The translations under genes were made by a program, and so were the position numbers. Source: Ilex aquifolium (taxonomy: Eukaryota; Streptophyta; Magnoliopsida; Aquifoliales; Aquifoliaceae). Taken from it: DNA of 64,000 bases. The notes beneath the pieces were generated by a model. That model ran no database searches and had not been told where the DNA came from. It worked only from the letters and a program-made list of their open reading frames with translations. The DNA lies in NCBI GenBank assembly GCA_951799425.1, contig OX637398.1:2542001-2606000 (forward strand), read 5' to 3'. Below, in pieces: positions 11,007 to 25,785 of the stretch (position 1 is its first letter; each line of letters opens with the position of its first letter).

Positions 11007-11992
11007 ACTTAGTTTATTGCTGCTAAAGAGAAGATGAGAGGAAGATAAGAAGTTACAAGAGAAGAAAACGTTGGAAGTTGAAAAAAGAGAATTATGACAT
11101 AAATATTGAGATTAAAAAAAAATACAAAAAGTCGGATGAGAAATCAGAGGATCCTGAGACCCTCCCACGCAACTTGATTAAGTGAACGGATAAGCTATAA
11201 ACAGCTCCTGACTTATTCAATCTAGTACACGACTGCAAGTTGAGTTTGATGAGATTTATAGTTGATGGTGTTATTTCACGTGAATGAGCAGCGAGTTAGA
11301 GTATAATTGCTAGGAACAGGTTTGAGCTACAAGGCCCGTGAATTGGTGGTTGAATGCTCTAGTTGTCCGAGGTGTGGTGTGTGTAACACGTAGAAATATA
11401 GTGGTTCACCGGCTTGGGAGCTTGGCTAGTCCACTCTTCAATGGAGTCTCTTGCTCCTAGAATCTATATTCATCTAGAAAATATTTTACAAGATGCCTCT
11501 GATGCCAGTAGGGTTCTCTGCCTCTTGATTGAGGCGATGTACAGTATTTATAGTGCAATTCCTATCTCTAAGGGATTTTCACCGAGATCTTTGCCCTTCA
11601 TCCGTGGGATCTTCCTTGATTTTTGGGAGAGGATCTTGGTTAGTTGAGAGTTTTGTGCCTTGATTATAGCTTTCCATTGGTTTGAGGATGTCATTCACTA
11701 GCCAGTTGTTTCCCTTTCAATTTCCCGTTTGTTTTCTTTGAGGAGAGCTTGAGGTCTGGATTGCGGAGTCCTGGTTACTGTGTCTGACCTCCTTGTCTGA
11801 CCTCATACTTAGAGCTTTTTTCTAGGCATCATCAATAGTGAATTCAAAGATCACAGTGAATTAGGTCAACAAATTATATCAGTAATTAGGTCCCAATAAC
11901 ATTCCTCTTCTACTTTCTATAGGCCATTAAACTTGAAACTAATGCTTCAGTAGCGTAACGGATGAAATAGCCTAAGGTCGTGCAAACTCACA
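11007..11992. other. Intergenic; LTR-like relic and MITE end
   Basis: The part about 11250-11620 has LTR-leader-like wording (TAGTGGTTCACCGGC, later TATTTATAGTGC), but I could not find TG...CA ends or a duplicate, so it is only a possible decayed LTR. The frame at 11414-11647 (+) is unrecognised. At 11833-11900 lies one end of the GGACCTAA MITE family. Confidence 0.35.
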
Positions 11993-12214
11993 ATTTTTTT
12001 TTTTTGTTCAACGGTCATGGATGTCTAAGTTAGCTTACGTGCACTTCAATTAATCTCATCCCCAGTTCGGTCAAAAATAGATCATTCACACTAAGATTAA
12101 GGTATTTATAAATGATAAATCCTTCATACCTAAACCCCAAAGAGTTGCTAAAATTTGAATTTAAACATCTAGACTTACTGCTCATCTTTGTTACTACTTG
12201 AACTACTATTTAAG
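11993..12214 (-). repeat. tRNA-derived SINE, copy 2
   Basis: Same family as copy 1. On the minus strand the 3' end is CCGTTGAACAAAAAAAAAAAAA, a clear A-tail. The head is TAGTTCAAGTAGTAACAAAG. Confidence 0.7.
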
Positions 12215-13608
12215 ATTAACATGCAAAGTTACATTGCTCCATCATGATCGGATTGATCTTGGGGTGAATGACTTAGCTTATGAAAAGAAAGGGAAGAGGC
12301 CCTTCAATCTTAGATTTACCTTAATTCATTCAGGCACGGTTTTGGTAATATTGTTTTTAGCCAGTATTAACGTTTGAAGTTTAATAAACTCACAAGTTAG
12401 CAGCTTAATTGAATAAACCACCTCGTTTACATAGATTGAGCTAATCTTTAAGGCTGTGGATTAGCTATACTCGCTAACTCACATTCCAGAACTATGTATT
12501 GAAGGGTGTGAACTCTTTCAATGCCTTGTGAGCATTGCATTTCATCTCAATAGGGAGCCAAAACTCATAAAAAATATATATGATTTAAGTATCTAATCCA
12601 TTATTATCGTTAAATAGGCAATGAGTTCTAATATTAAAAAGGGTCCATAACCAATTTAACGACATAAGCGCATTAAGACTTCAAATTAAATCGAATTAGT
12701 ATTTATATAAAGAATAACTAGAGAAAGGGTATGACAATATCTTGCAGAGGAAGACTTTAATACTTTTTCATTCAATTTCCTTCTAGATAGATCCCCTATC
12801 ATTTATAGTTGAGAGACCTACTTATAGGTAAAGTGTGACCCTCTACGGAAAATAAATATTAGATAGGATTTGGATTCCCAAATAATAGACTCGAGAAATT
12901 AAAGTCTATCATTTGGGAATAGTCAACAATATAATAAGAAATCATAAGGGGTAGTTAAATTTAGACGTTGAATCTTGACAATTCTTTGGGATTAGGCCAT
13001 GAGAGATTTATATCCCTCATGAATATTTTAATCCTAATATGGATAGTCTGTATTTGATCGGACCAAAAAAGAATTAGTGGAGATGCACGTAAATTGATTT
13101 GGATATTTTTGACTTTTGAACTAAAAAAATAATATAATAAAAAAATTACTACGTTGGGAACATGGTTGTATTAGGGAATTATATTACACAACGAAAAGGT
13201 AAGCCTTGGGTGGAAGAATTTGACCCATTCTTCAACTTGGTTAGCACGCATGGATCGCAAGACCTAGGCCATGGAAAAATAAAATAAGGATTTCAAACGA
13301 GGCCCAAACTTGGGGAATTTCACTCAATTTGGCTGGCGTTTCCATTTGGCCATTTCACTCAAATTTTTTCCTCATTTCTTTATTTTATGGGTCGCTGCTT
13401 GTTCTCCTTCTAGCAGACACGGTTTAGCAAACTTATGCAAATGTCAAAAATTACACAGAAAAGGAAGTTTACTCTTAATGATTAGGACATTTGTCTTGTG
13501 GAAAGCCAAGTTATCATTCTACTAGATGTTTAAATGAGTGTTAAAAATAGGTGTAGTCTTGAAGGAGAGAATATCACAGGCTGGCTCAATGCATGTATTC
13601 CATATTTG
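12215..13608. other. Intergenic, no gene recognised
   Basis: AT-rich. The open frame 13310-13525 (+) matches nothing I know. Confidence 0.5.
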
Positions 13609-13822
13609 TGTTTATTTAATGGTCAGAGTGTTCGGACGAGTTTACGCATACCTCGACTAATCTTCTACTCAATCTGGTCAAAGATAAATTATCCATGTCG
13701 GGATTAAGATATTGATGAAAGACAAATTCCTCATACCCTGACCTAAGAGATTACAAAGATTCAAACTCAAGACATCTAAATTTATAACTCGTCTCTGTTA
13801 CTACTTCAACTACCTTTGAAAT
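13609..13822 (-). repeat. tRNA-derived SINE, copy 3
   Basis: Family words are present in order (TGGTCAGAGTG, ATCTTCTACTCAATCTGGTC, CCTCATACCC, TTCAAACTCAAGACATCTAA, TACTACTTCAACTACC). The A-tail is decayed. Confidence 0.65.
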
Positions 13823-16338
13823 TGCATGAACTCCACTTCAACATCAGAGGTTAGACTATCGAATCTTCCCAACCTCTTGAAATCAAACCTATCCCATAAT
13901 TACATAGTGTATGTAGAATAGGAGGATTGCATATATATGAAGGATTAGACTGGGGTTTAAGAAATTTGAACATCTCTCAGTTAAAAAAATAAAAATATTA
14001 ATTGGGTGCGACCCATGTTCATACCTCTTGGAAAATACGAGTACTATGCCATTTCAAAAGATTTAAGAATTAGAAATTTCTTTCTCTCAAAACTTTCCAT
14101 GATCCCCTGCTTTTCTCTCGCTCGACTTTCCACCCTCTTTCCATATATATAGGAGAATCAAAAAAGTTACAGAATGACAATTTTACATTTTATTTGTTCA
14201 ATTTATCTTATTATAATTCTAATCTTATGTTTTGGTAGATTTTCATAAATACACCGTCTGTGCTACAAAATTTAAGTGTACATACGTGAGATTATCACTG
14301 GGAAAAAAAAGAAAGAATAGAAGAGCTTCATTATAGAAACTTGAAAACTGGGTGTATTCTCAAATTTTCATCCTCTAGACGTTCTACTTTTTTTTTTATT
14401 ATTTCTAATTTAACATTAATAGGACATGTATAACCCAACAAAATTATTTATCATATCAGAATTGCAAAACTATTCAAACGGTCAACGCTAGTAGTTGAAC
14501 TGCTTCTTTCTTACATTTTGGTAAACTGTATCAGTTACAGTTTACCCTGCTAAAACTGCATTCCTGAACCTACTTAATCACTAGCTAAAAGCCTAAAACT
14601 GTTCGCCTAACCTTGCATAGGAATTGAGTGTGATAGGAAAATCTTTACACCTATTTAACTGTCCAATTAAAGCAGTATGATCCTCGTAGAAAAATGATAA
14701 AATTCAACATGGTTCAAGTATGTCGGGTAAAACTGCCTCTGTAATAGGTTTGTCAAGTTTAGATCGAATTCTGACCGATCCGAATTTGAATCCAATTTTA
14801 AAAACCTAATCCGATAATCCGACAAATTTTATTTTCGTGGTTTATATTTGAATCCGTTAACAATTTGAAATCTAATTCGAAAATCTGATACAATCTGAAT
14901 AGCTTAATTAACTAAATTTTAACAAATTATATCTAAACTTCAACTAAATTTCTTTAAATAATCACATAATTTCTTTAATATTTATATATAAATATATAAA
15001 TAATTTGGATCGGATCATAATCAGATTGAATATATGTATATTCAAATTCAAATCCGTGAAATAAAAGATTTTAGATTCGCATTATCAATAAAAAAAATAT
15101 TAATCCATATCCAAATTCGATCCATTGACCGACTTACCCCGTAACTTGGAGCAAATAATTGCTTCACCAAGGTGGAGCAAGAAATTCTAGTTGTTTATAA
15201 ATAAATGGCAATATCATCATTTGAACAGGAAAAAAATAGAGAAAAAAGTGGAACTTCAAAATAATAAGACACAAATATACGCCAAATATTAAGGACAAAG
15301 TAGTCATGACATGTGGGAACTGGGAACTTCCTTCCACCCACCCACAAGACCTGAATTGCACCTAAACCTCCTAACCAGCAGACTGAAAGCGTACAAGCTT
15401 ATAGGAACGCAGTTTATTCTAGCAGCCCTGAAAGGGAGCTTATGGGTGTCCACTTGTGCCTTCAAGGGTCAAATATTTATTTACTATTCTCATACCTGTT
15501 TAAGGAATCTCTATAAATCCCAAATAAGCTCACTGACTAGTCACGTGTTCATATCTGGCAGTTACAAAGAATGGAATAGAAAGTGCGTTTTTCGATCCAA
15601 GGACACCAGAAACTATATTTATTCGAGGAGATCTCTAGATTGAATATAATTTTGAGCAATTGTATTGGGAAATGTTTCTGTGCATAGGCAACAAAAAACA
15701 ATTCAGACGCAATATTTTAATAAGGCCATAAACTTATATTATGAGACGCTTGCTTTGTCCTTTTGTCTGGATAGCAAGAAAATCTAAGGAGAAGCATACA
15801 ATTGGAGCGCCAAGGAGGTGTGAAAACATATCCCCATACACAACTGATTTTGTAGTCTCTTAGAGATCATAAACTTGCATTTAAACAAAGCCCAAGTGGG
15901 TTCACAAAGGGAGATGAGTTTCATTAGAAGTCCATGCCCTTGACTTGGGTTCCTTGGCTGCTTTGTTTTAAAGAGAGAGCTTGGGTTAAGCTTCTCATTA
16001 AGTTGTCGTGATTCTCACAGAAACACAGTCTCCCTTACAACCACCCAGAAAGGTCGGCTGAAGCTTCGGAGGCAGACCCCTTCTGAGGAACCATATAATG
16101 TCTTTAAAATAAGTCTATTGTACTGTAAACTATTTCTCTGAGTTCATATCAAAACCAGCTTTACAGCTTACACTCCTAAAGCTTCTCCCACTAACAGAGA
16201 ACCTGCTCTAAGTTTCAGAGTTGGGGGTTATAATACTCGGTTACAAGTTCACTTCAGAGAGTTGGCTGGGTGTGTGAAACTTTTCATCTCTCGAGAGTTT
16301 GGTTTAGAGGGGAGGTTTTGAGGAGAAGGAACTGAAAG
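13823..16338. other. Intergenic and NAC upstream region
   Basis: About 14755-15140 is an AT-rich repeat with many CGAATT, GATCGGAT and ATCCGA words, resembling another decayed non-autonomous element. The open frames at 15164-15643 are unrecognised. From about 16000 on lie the promoter and leader of the NAC gene. Confidence 0.45.
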
Positions 16339-18162
16339 ATGGATGAGAAAAATGAAGCAGATAAGATTGACGAAGTGATGTTGCCTGGTTTTAGATTTCA
16401 TCCTACAGACGAGGAGCTTGTTGGGTTCTACCTGATGAGAAAGATTCAGCAGCAATCTATTCCTATTGAGCTCATAAAGCAAGTGGACATTTACAAATAC
16501 GACCCATGGGATCTCCCAAGTAAGATAAACCATCTCTCATGCATAGTGTTCTCTAAAACTTGCTGAGCCCAAAAAAAACCATCTTCTTTCGTCTTCTTTT
16601 CTTGAATACTTGGCTACAAGGTTGGAATAGTTCAAATGAAAAAAGATTTTCTTTTCTTTTTTCCAATTCTATTTTGGCTACCTACACACGTGAACAGTTT
16701 TCTTGCTATTTCCTTCTTTTGAATACTAGCCGTTACAATTATCTGCTAAACGTTTGGAGGATTCACTTGTCATGTTCTGAAAGCGAACAAAAGTAGCGTC
16801 ATTATATTTGAAGTCAAATGTTCCATGGAACAAAATAATAAATCCACTTTTTAAGCTCTATGCTAACCTCTTCCTACCTAATCAGCTGAAACTTCTGACA
16901 CAACCTCCACAAGTTCTAGTCCTTTATTCAACTACTTCTAAGTTCTAAGTACGAAACTTATATGTGCTGAGCAACTGCTAATTAAAAGAATTTGCTTCCC
17001 TTTCCCTCAAAAATTTTCACCAGAGTTGGCATCTACCGGGGAGAAAGAGTGGTATTTCTACTGCCCAAGGGACCGTAAATACAGGAATAGTGCACGGCCA
17101 AACCGTGTCACATGTGCTGGATTCTGGAAGGCAACTGGAACAGACCGGCCCATATACTCCTCAGATGGCATTAGGTGCATTGGTTTGAAGAAGTCCCTAG
17201 TGTTCTACAGGGGAAGAGCTGCCAAAGGGATAAAGACAGACTGGATGATGCATGAGTTCAGACTACCTTCTATATCTGATTCAGCACCAGCCAAGAAGCT
17301 CTTGGATAAAAACCTTCCCACAAAAGTAAGTCCACTATAGTTTTATGGTTCAAGTTTTGCTTCACTTTTGAACTATGTGGCATACAATTCACTATATCGT
17401 TTGTTAAGTTTTTTTCTGTACTTTGACCAGCAGGATTCATGGGCAATTTGTAGGATATTCAAAAAGACCAATTCAATGGCGCAGAGAACTCTTTCTCACT
17501 CTTGGGTCTCTCCATTACCTGAAACTACAGCATCTGATATGTTCAACCAAGGCTCATACTCTACTGATTTCAGTTCAGGGAATATTTCTTGCATAACTGA
17601 AACTGGATCAGGCATCCAGTTATGCAGCCATAATGACCTACAACAGGCTTCTACTGCTAGTTTTTCTGCTCTTGATATTCCCTCATATAAGCCCATGAAT
17701 TCAACTATTTACAAACCATCTCCTTTTTGCATTCCAACTGGAGATCTTCCAGGTGGCTTCATGTTTTCACCTCTGGAAATGTCAGGGCCAACCAACAGGC
17801 ACCCAGTTGACATTGCCTCCATGCTTTTTAATCTGTCCCCTGCCTTTATCGGGGATGATAGAAAAACCTCAGGGAGTATTGTCTTTGAAGGGCAAGCACC
17901 GGAGTTCAACAGATTTCCAACCAGTTCGCAACTAGATCTAGAAGGAAGCATAGGAACGGGAGATGACGATACAGGATTGAGGAAGAATCATAGTGCAACC
18001 CATGTTAATAACCAATGGGGAAATGCCCGGTCAATTGAATTTCCTTTCAGTTTTCCATCCAGTTTTCCTGATACATGGAAGCCTAATTTGCTCTTGGATT
18101 CTCCTCCCTGTCCTAGGGAGATGTCCACTACTTCTTCAACAAACAACAAATCTTATACTTAA
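16339..18162 (+). CDS. FEZ: NAC transcription factor, FEZ-like
   Basis: Coding exons are 16339-16519, 17024-17325 and 17431-18162, giving 404 residues. Both introns are GT-AG, and the first junction restores the family sequence [18 protein letters not shown]. The NAC domain spans about residues 13-170: [18 protein letters not shown], then [45 protein letters not shown], and [14 protein letters not shown] in exon 3. The rest is Ser/Thr-rich and probably activating. The family binds DNA as a nuclear dimer. FEZ promotes divisions of root-cap stem cells in Arabidopsis. Residues match the FEZ/NAC94/JUB1 clade. The neighbour RPL34 is also FEZ's neighbour in Arabidopsis (from memory), favouring FEZ. 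Odd points: Cys at residue 91 where relatives have Gly ([13 protein letters not shown]), and a tandem CAGCAG acceptor at exon 3. Confidence 0.88.
17428..17433 (+). promoter_or_regulatory. Tandem (NAGNAG) splice acceptor
   Basis: Exon 3 of the NAC gene can begin after the first CAG (keeping Gln before DSWAIC) or after the second. Both keep the frame, so two proteins differing by one Gln in NAC subdomain E are possible. Confidence 0.55.
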
Positions 18163-19494
18163 CTGAATGGAAAACTAAGAAACTAGTTATCTTCTAGTGT
18201 TGGCTTAGGCAAGTCGAAGCTTATATCATAAACATGTTTTGTTCACAGCCTTTACTGTACAGGCTTTTATATTCAACATAATGTGTTTGTGTGAGTATTT
18301 AATTCTACTCCTTCTTTTGTCCTTTTTCTTATTTTTCTGTTATATTTTCACTACACATATTAAAAACCAGAGGTTACAAACGTTTTGATACTTTGCTTGT
18401 TGAAATTAACATCTATTAATTACATTTAAAATTAACAGTAGGGAAAAAAAACACCAACACATGCCTAAACAGTATGCAAGACTGGAGAATAACAGAAACT
18501 AATAATCTTAGAAGAGCTTTTAGCACCTTATATTAAACAAAATAACATTGCAGTTCCACAGAGATACTAAATGGAGCAAGGTAAGAAATAGAGATCTAGT
18601 AATAGAGAAAAGTATATAGGAGCACAATATAAATTTACCTGGATTGGCATTTAACAAATGATATATCTGTCCACTTTGTTGTTCATCTGCATTGTTTCAA
18701 CGATTACATGAAATCCAAAACTGGACTGGTAAGAATCTCCCATGAACCTATAATGTAACAGAACCCAATTGTCAATGCACCACGGTTTGAGGTGAAAAAG
18801 CAAGTATCCTTCATGCATCTTACGAGAACTAATTCAACTTCAATCACTATTTATACAAAAACCAGTGGCAATCAACGAGAACTAATTCAACTTCTGCAGT
18901 TCTTTCCAGCTGTTTCTCAATTAAGCCTCAAGATCTCCACCCTATCTTTGCCGATAACAGATCATTTCTTGCTTCTTCATTACTTTCTCATAAAAAAAAA
19001 AAAAAATTTTGACAGTCACTGAGCTTTGAACATTGAGACAATACTAAAATTCACAGCAGCAGAAAATCGGCGTTGACAATTTTAGGCATCGGCAAGAACA
19101 AAAGTCCACTATGGCGAGTTTTAAACAACAAACCACAGCTGCACAAAAAAAATTCCTACACGCTATGGAATCTCCCACTCCACCATTCTTAAGTTGTTCG
19201 ACAGAGAAGATAGATAACTAAGCCCTAAAAAACTACTTTACACTGAATAACGTCACCAATTCTACTGAAATTGAGAGCCGTAGAGGGAAGACGATGACTT
19301 ACCGGTGAGTGATTTGGTCGAACAAAAGGAGTACATTGGGCAACATACAAGGGTTTGTATGAGCAATATTGATCCCTTTGATGATTGATGTAACTTTCTA
19401 ACCAGTAGCAATGCAGAGAACAGAGGAGTGAATCCAGTGGGGGATCTGAAAAAAATGTGATGTTCAGAAGCGCGCGCGAATTTCAAAAACATAT
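18163..19494 (-). other. Possible minus-strand transcript, unidentified
   Basis: There is a strong donor on the minus strand (CACCG/GTAAGT at about 19302) below a stretch at 19494-19506 with two overlapping TGGGCT words, a housekeeping-promoter element. Acceptor-like sites follow (for example TTTTTTGTGCAG, about 19145), and a second donor-like GTAAAT is near 18640. I see no coding frame that I recognise. It could be a non-coding RNA or a gene whose short exons I cannot join. It would run tail-to-tail with the NAC gene, which ends at 18162. Confidence 0.25.
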
Positions 19495-19626
19495 TTGGGC
19501 TGGGCTGGATCGGGCCGAGTTTTTCAATCGTTTGACCCTCAATCTAATCAGTTGTTAGCTTTGAATTGAATAATAAAATGTTGTAGTCTGATGAGAAGTT
19601 AATTTTTTGTTGATTGAGTACATAGT

Positions 19627-19707
19627 GTCAAGATGGCCGAGTTGGTCTAAGGCGCCAGTTTCAGGTACTGGTCCGAAAGGGCATGGGTTCGAATCCCATT
19701 CTTGACA
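19627..19707 (+). tRNA. tRNA-Leu (anticodon CAG)
   Basis: 81 nt. The acceptor stem GTCAAGA pairs with TCTTGAC, with discriminator A. The D-arm carries TGGCCGAGTTGG (A box). The anticodon stem CCAGT/ACTGG encloses TTCAGGT, giving CAG. A leucine-type long variable arm follows. The T-arm is GGGTTCGAATCCC (B box). There is no intron and no encoded CCA. Pol III terminators (TTTT at 19718, TTTTT at 19725) follow. All arms are intact, so it should be functional. Confidence 0.95.
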
Positions 19708-19717
19708 TATTTAACTC

Positions 19718-19729
19718 TTTTATATTTTT
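19718..19729 (+). terminator. Pol III terminator of tRNA-Leu
   Basis: Runs of four and five T begin 11 and 18 bases after the tRNA end. Confidence 0.7.
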
Positions 19730-19930
19730 CAGCCTCTCCCTCCTTTTTTTTTGTTACTAGGATAACTCGTATCTAAAATCACGGTAAAATATGAATGGTT
19801 TTGAAATGGATGTTGGTGGCCATTAAATGAATATATTTGAGACTGTCGGACGAGCTTATTGAAGTCTGTCATGTTTTATATTATAAATTTTATTTCCTCT
19901 TCAATACGAACATCGAAGATCAGTCTTAAG

Positions 19931-20214
19931 TAAGATTGATAATTGAGCCGAGTTATTCGAGTTTGGTTCGGATAAGATTCAACTCGAACTCGGCTCCTGT
20001 TCTAAATGATTTAAGTTTGAACAATTTTTTAGACTCATTTAAAAAATTATCCTAAAAAATGCTCAACTCGAACTCGCAAAATTCAGCTCGTTTATATGTA
20101 AAATAGTCAAGCTACTTAGGTTCGACTCATTTTCTAAACGAGCCAAATTTAAACAATTTTTTTGGCTCCCTTAAAAAAACGAACTTGACATACTCAACTC
20201 GATTAATAACCCTA
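19931..20214. repeat. hAT-like MITE, copy 1
   Basis: Flanked by a perfect 8-bp duplication GTCTTAAG (19923-19930 and 20215-20222). The left end is TAAGATTGATAATTGAG and the right end on the other strand is TAGGGTTATTAATCGAG. The interior is made of GAGCCGAG, CTCGAACTCGGCTC and AAACGAGCC words shared with 42925-43253 and 60823-61161. Confidence 0.8.
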
Positions 20215-20222
20215 GTCTTAAG

Positions 20223-21487
20223 ACCAAAAAAAACATAATTTTTCCTGCGTATCATGGCATGATGGTTCTTTTTGAGTTGGATATAGTAGAGCACTGGTTA
20301 GTTGAAATGGTCATCGTTAGGTCTTTTTCTCTTTTTGAGTTGGTTATAGTAGAGCACTGATTAGTTGAAATGGTCATCATTAGATCTTTTTGAAATTGGT
20401 GCTTAAACTTCGACTTGCAGGTCTTCTTGGATTCTTGCAACTGTTATATAATATTTTGGATAAAATATATTCAAATTTTACATGAATTTAATACTTATGT
20501 ATGTTTATCCAAAAAAAAAAAAGAGGGAGAAAAAACCCTATAGGAGTTTACTGGTCTTCTTGCCTAAACAAGACCAACAAACAGGTAAAGCCAAAAAGCA
20601 GGTTTTGACAACTTGAGCCAAAGCAATGACCCAACAACTTGAAAACAACTGTAAGATATATCAGTTAGAGTTGGTCTTCTCTCACAAGCATTCTTTGCAA
20701 ATCTGTAGCATTAAAATGCTCCCCCACAAGCTTCAAGTTAATCATCAGTACTATCACCTCAAGTTGTGAAAACAGGATGAAAGCACCCATTCTACAGCAT
20801 TCTGTATAATACAGCGCCAATGGCAAAGGAGTTACAAGGAACCAACCACCTGTCTGCCACAAAATCATATGAACAAAGGATCATTTTCCATGAAGACTCA
20901 ACAGAACAGTCACAAGATCAATTTGCATTCAAGCAACCCTCAATTTTACTTCCCTGTATTGTAATTTTGAAATTGGGTCCCAAGCAATAAATGAATAAAT
21001 CCTTCTGAAGACAAATTATTATCCAATTTCAGCCTTGATGGGCCATTTATGTACGCAAACAACTATCAGGCAAGCTCCAGGTCTGAATAATCTGTCTACT
21101 AACAGGTGAATTTGGCATAATTTAGTTCCATATACCCAAACAATCCCTAGAGGAGAGCTCCACCCAAAAAAACAATAATCAGAACACCCACCTGCAACTT
21201 GTATTAATGCAAAAATAGAAAACAATTGTAAATCAACATTCTTATTTTTTTGGACACACCAAAGCACAAAAATATCATAAAACATTTCTGGAGGTCAGTT
21301 TGTCGACAAGTAAACAAACATCCAAATAATAAGTCTCGTACAAAGTTAAAGTAGACACAAATTTTCAAATTTAGAGGAACCTCAACATAATGTTTTCCAC
21401 ATTTCTTCATCATCGTCATTATCGAAGTCAAAATTTTCCTTCCAAAATATCATAATTCAAAAAGCTATTGCATTATCACACTCTCAT
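20223..21487. other. Intergenic and RPL34 downstream region
   Basis: A repeated block of about 60 bp (TTTTTGAGTTGG...ATGGTCATC) occurs twice at about 20269-20395, which creates the repetitive frame 20252-20440. No gene is recognised. The last few hundred bases are probably the RPL34 3' UTR. Confidence 0.45.
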
Positions 21488-23841
<2,354 letters not shown>

Positions 23842-23990
23842 TCACGATGAATCCCTTTTAACGGACGAGATTAATTATCTATGCTTGGAGATAATCTGGG
23901 GAGGATAAAAATGGCATTTCAATTGTGAACACTGAACACGCTGATTATGTTCCGAAATGGTCAGAAACGGGTCGGGCATTGGCTTGTAAA

Positions 23991-23996
23991 TGGGCC
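23991..23996 (+). promoter_or_regulatory. Site II motif (TGGGCC)
   Basis: Matches TGGGCY, the TCP-binding element. It lies about 270 bp upstream of the RPL34 start codon. Confidence 0.6.
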
Positions 23997-24044
23997 TGAC
24001 CAGGTTAGATTGCCCAAAAGAACTAGAGTTCCTGACTTGTATAT

Positions 24045-24050
24045 TGGGCC
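24045..24050 (+). promoter_or_regulatory. Site II motif (TGGGCC), second copy
   Basis: A second TGGGCC, 54 bp beyond the first. Paired site II elements with a telo-box are characteristic of this gene class. Confidence 0.6.
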
Positions 24051-24084
24051 AGTTTTGGTAGGCTTTTCTTGAAGAAGCAAAGTA

Positions 24085-24178
24085 ATAGGAATCTAATTTA
24101 ATGAAACCGTTAGATTAATTGTACGTTTCAATATTAAATGGAGCTCATTTTTAATTCAATGGTTACATTAAATTAAGC
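24085..24178. repeat. Short MITE, TCTAATTTAAT family, copy 1
   Basis: The left end GGAATCTAATTTAATG and the right end (other strand) GGGCTTAATTTAATG form inverted ends around ATTAATTGTACGTTTCAAT. A second copy is at about 42252-42352. Confidence 0.5.
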
Positions 24179-24469
24179 CCTCTCCAATTTTCTCCAACCA
24201 AATAGTCAGGCCACTTTCGTGCATCTTATTCTGACCAGTTTGTGTGCACCCTATCCATTGGACTATGAGGAAATCAACGAGACGCCATGTGACGGACAGG
24301 GCTGGTTTAAAGCCTGATGGACTGTCTGTCGGGCCAACAGGTCAACCCATGGGCCTTTTGAGGACATTAGTGTGTGTGCTGGCATTTTCTATTTTCTGCT
24401 TTAATTTCAGTCCAAGATCAAGAAATGCAGCAGGATACAGTGTTAGACAACTAAGGAAAATGCTATATA

Positions 24470-24612
24470 ACTTAAATTTATAACTCAAATTTACATCTCA
24501 AATGAAGGAGAACTATTGGATGAGTGGGTCCCATTAATTTTTTTTAAATGAGACCCACTGATCCAATAGTCCCCCTTCATTTAAGATACAAATTTGAGTT
24601 CCATAATATTGA
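24470..24612. repeat. Foldback (palindromic) MITE, copy 1
   Basis: Almost the whole element is an inverted repeat. The arms include ACTCAAATTT, ATCTCAAATGAAGG, ACTATTGGATGAGTGGGTC and the matching GACCCACTGATCCAATAGT. The centre is AT-rich. A transcript would fold into a long hairpin. A diverged copy lies at 63548-63703. Confidence 0.75.
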
Positions 24613-25785
24613 CCGACAACTAAAGTTATGCAGGGTTCTCTCCTCAGCAACTGGAGCTCTATTTCTCCAATGGAGTTAATGCCAATTTTACGTTTGGCTC
24701 TCATTTTTGTCCCTCAATTATCGAGTTTCTCAAAGTTGCCCCTCAACTATTTTAATTTGCTTCAGATTGTTCCAAAACCAAATGTCATTTTATGTTTTGA
24801 ATGGAAAATATTTGTGTGTAGTAAGTTACATGTTTATGTAATTTAATTTCTACAATTGAGACGCACTGAAGTCAACAAATATAGCTAGGGGAGCAATATA
24901 AGAGACGTGATAGTTGATGAGACAATGTGAGGCACGAGACATAATTAAGGAGGTCCAACTATAATTTTTTCCTATTTATTGATTATTAGTGGACTTTCTT
25001 AGCTTTTCCATCCCCTATTTTCCATTTATTTTCATTTGCATACACCAGCAAATCATTATCACACACATCAACTTTACCAATTATTATGCAACCGAAAAAA
25101 CTTGAACTCAGGAAGTTCGTGTTTATCTCTCTAACTTTTTTCACCACTATATCAACCCCTATGACGGTTTGTTTATCCTTATTTTAACCTGGAGGACATG
25201 GAATATGTATTTAGTGTGGAATATGCTAAGATCGAAGTATTGAGAATGTGAAAGTAAACGTCAATTTCAGATGATGTAGTCAATAAAGAAAACCAGGTAT
25301 GGGGGCAGAGATACAAAGGCAAAGCCTTGTCAATTGTCATTGGTAGATCACAGGGACCTCATCATTTCAAGACCATTTATTTTTAATAAACATCTATGCA
25401 AAGCTAATATTCGTCTAACACACGCAAAACTGAACTTCCACAATGCGTCACCTTGTCTATTCAGATTTTCACACATCAACCACCATAGAGTTTGCATAAA
25501 TATAATGTATTATCAATTGATTTCGTATGAACACATCATAATAACAACTTAAAACATTCCTGTGGTTTCATTTAGTACATTATGTGCTTATTCTTCTTCT
25601 TCATATTCTAATCCTGCTTTGTCCTGCCAAAGGGTCCAAATCCAAAGACACTATCCTGGAAACTGATTGTCAACCATCTAGCTAACACTTAAACACAGTA
25701 TTTCCAAGCTACAGACACAGCAAAATTTTCCTAAAGATCTCTTTTTTTTTCTTCCTGTTTAATATCATGATCTAGTTGTTAGGAT
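24613..25785. other. Intergenic between RPL34 promoter and DUF1666 3' end
   Basis: No gene recognised. The last few hundred bases are probably the 3' UTR of the DUF1666 gene. Confidence 0.5.

Noticed and set aside
11414-11647. 77-residue frame as a gene
   Set aside because: No family match and located in an LTR-like relic.
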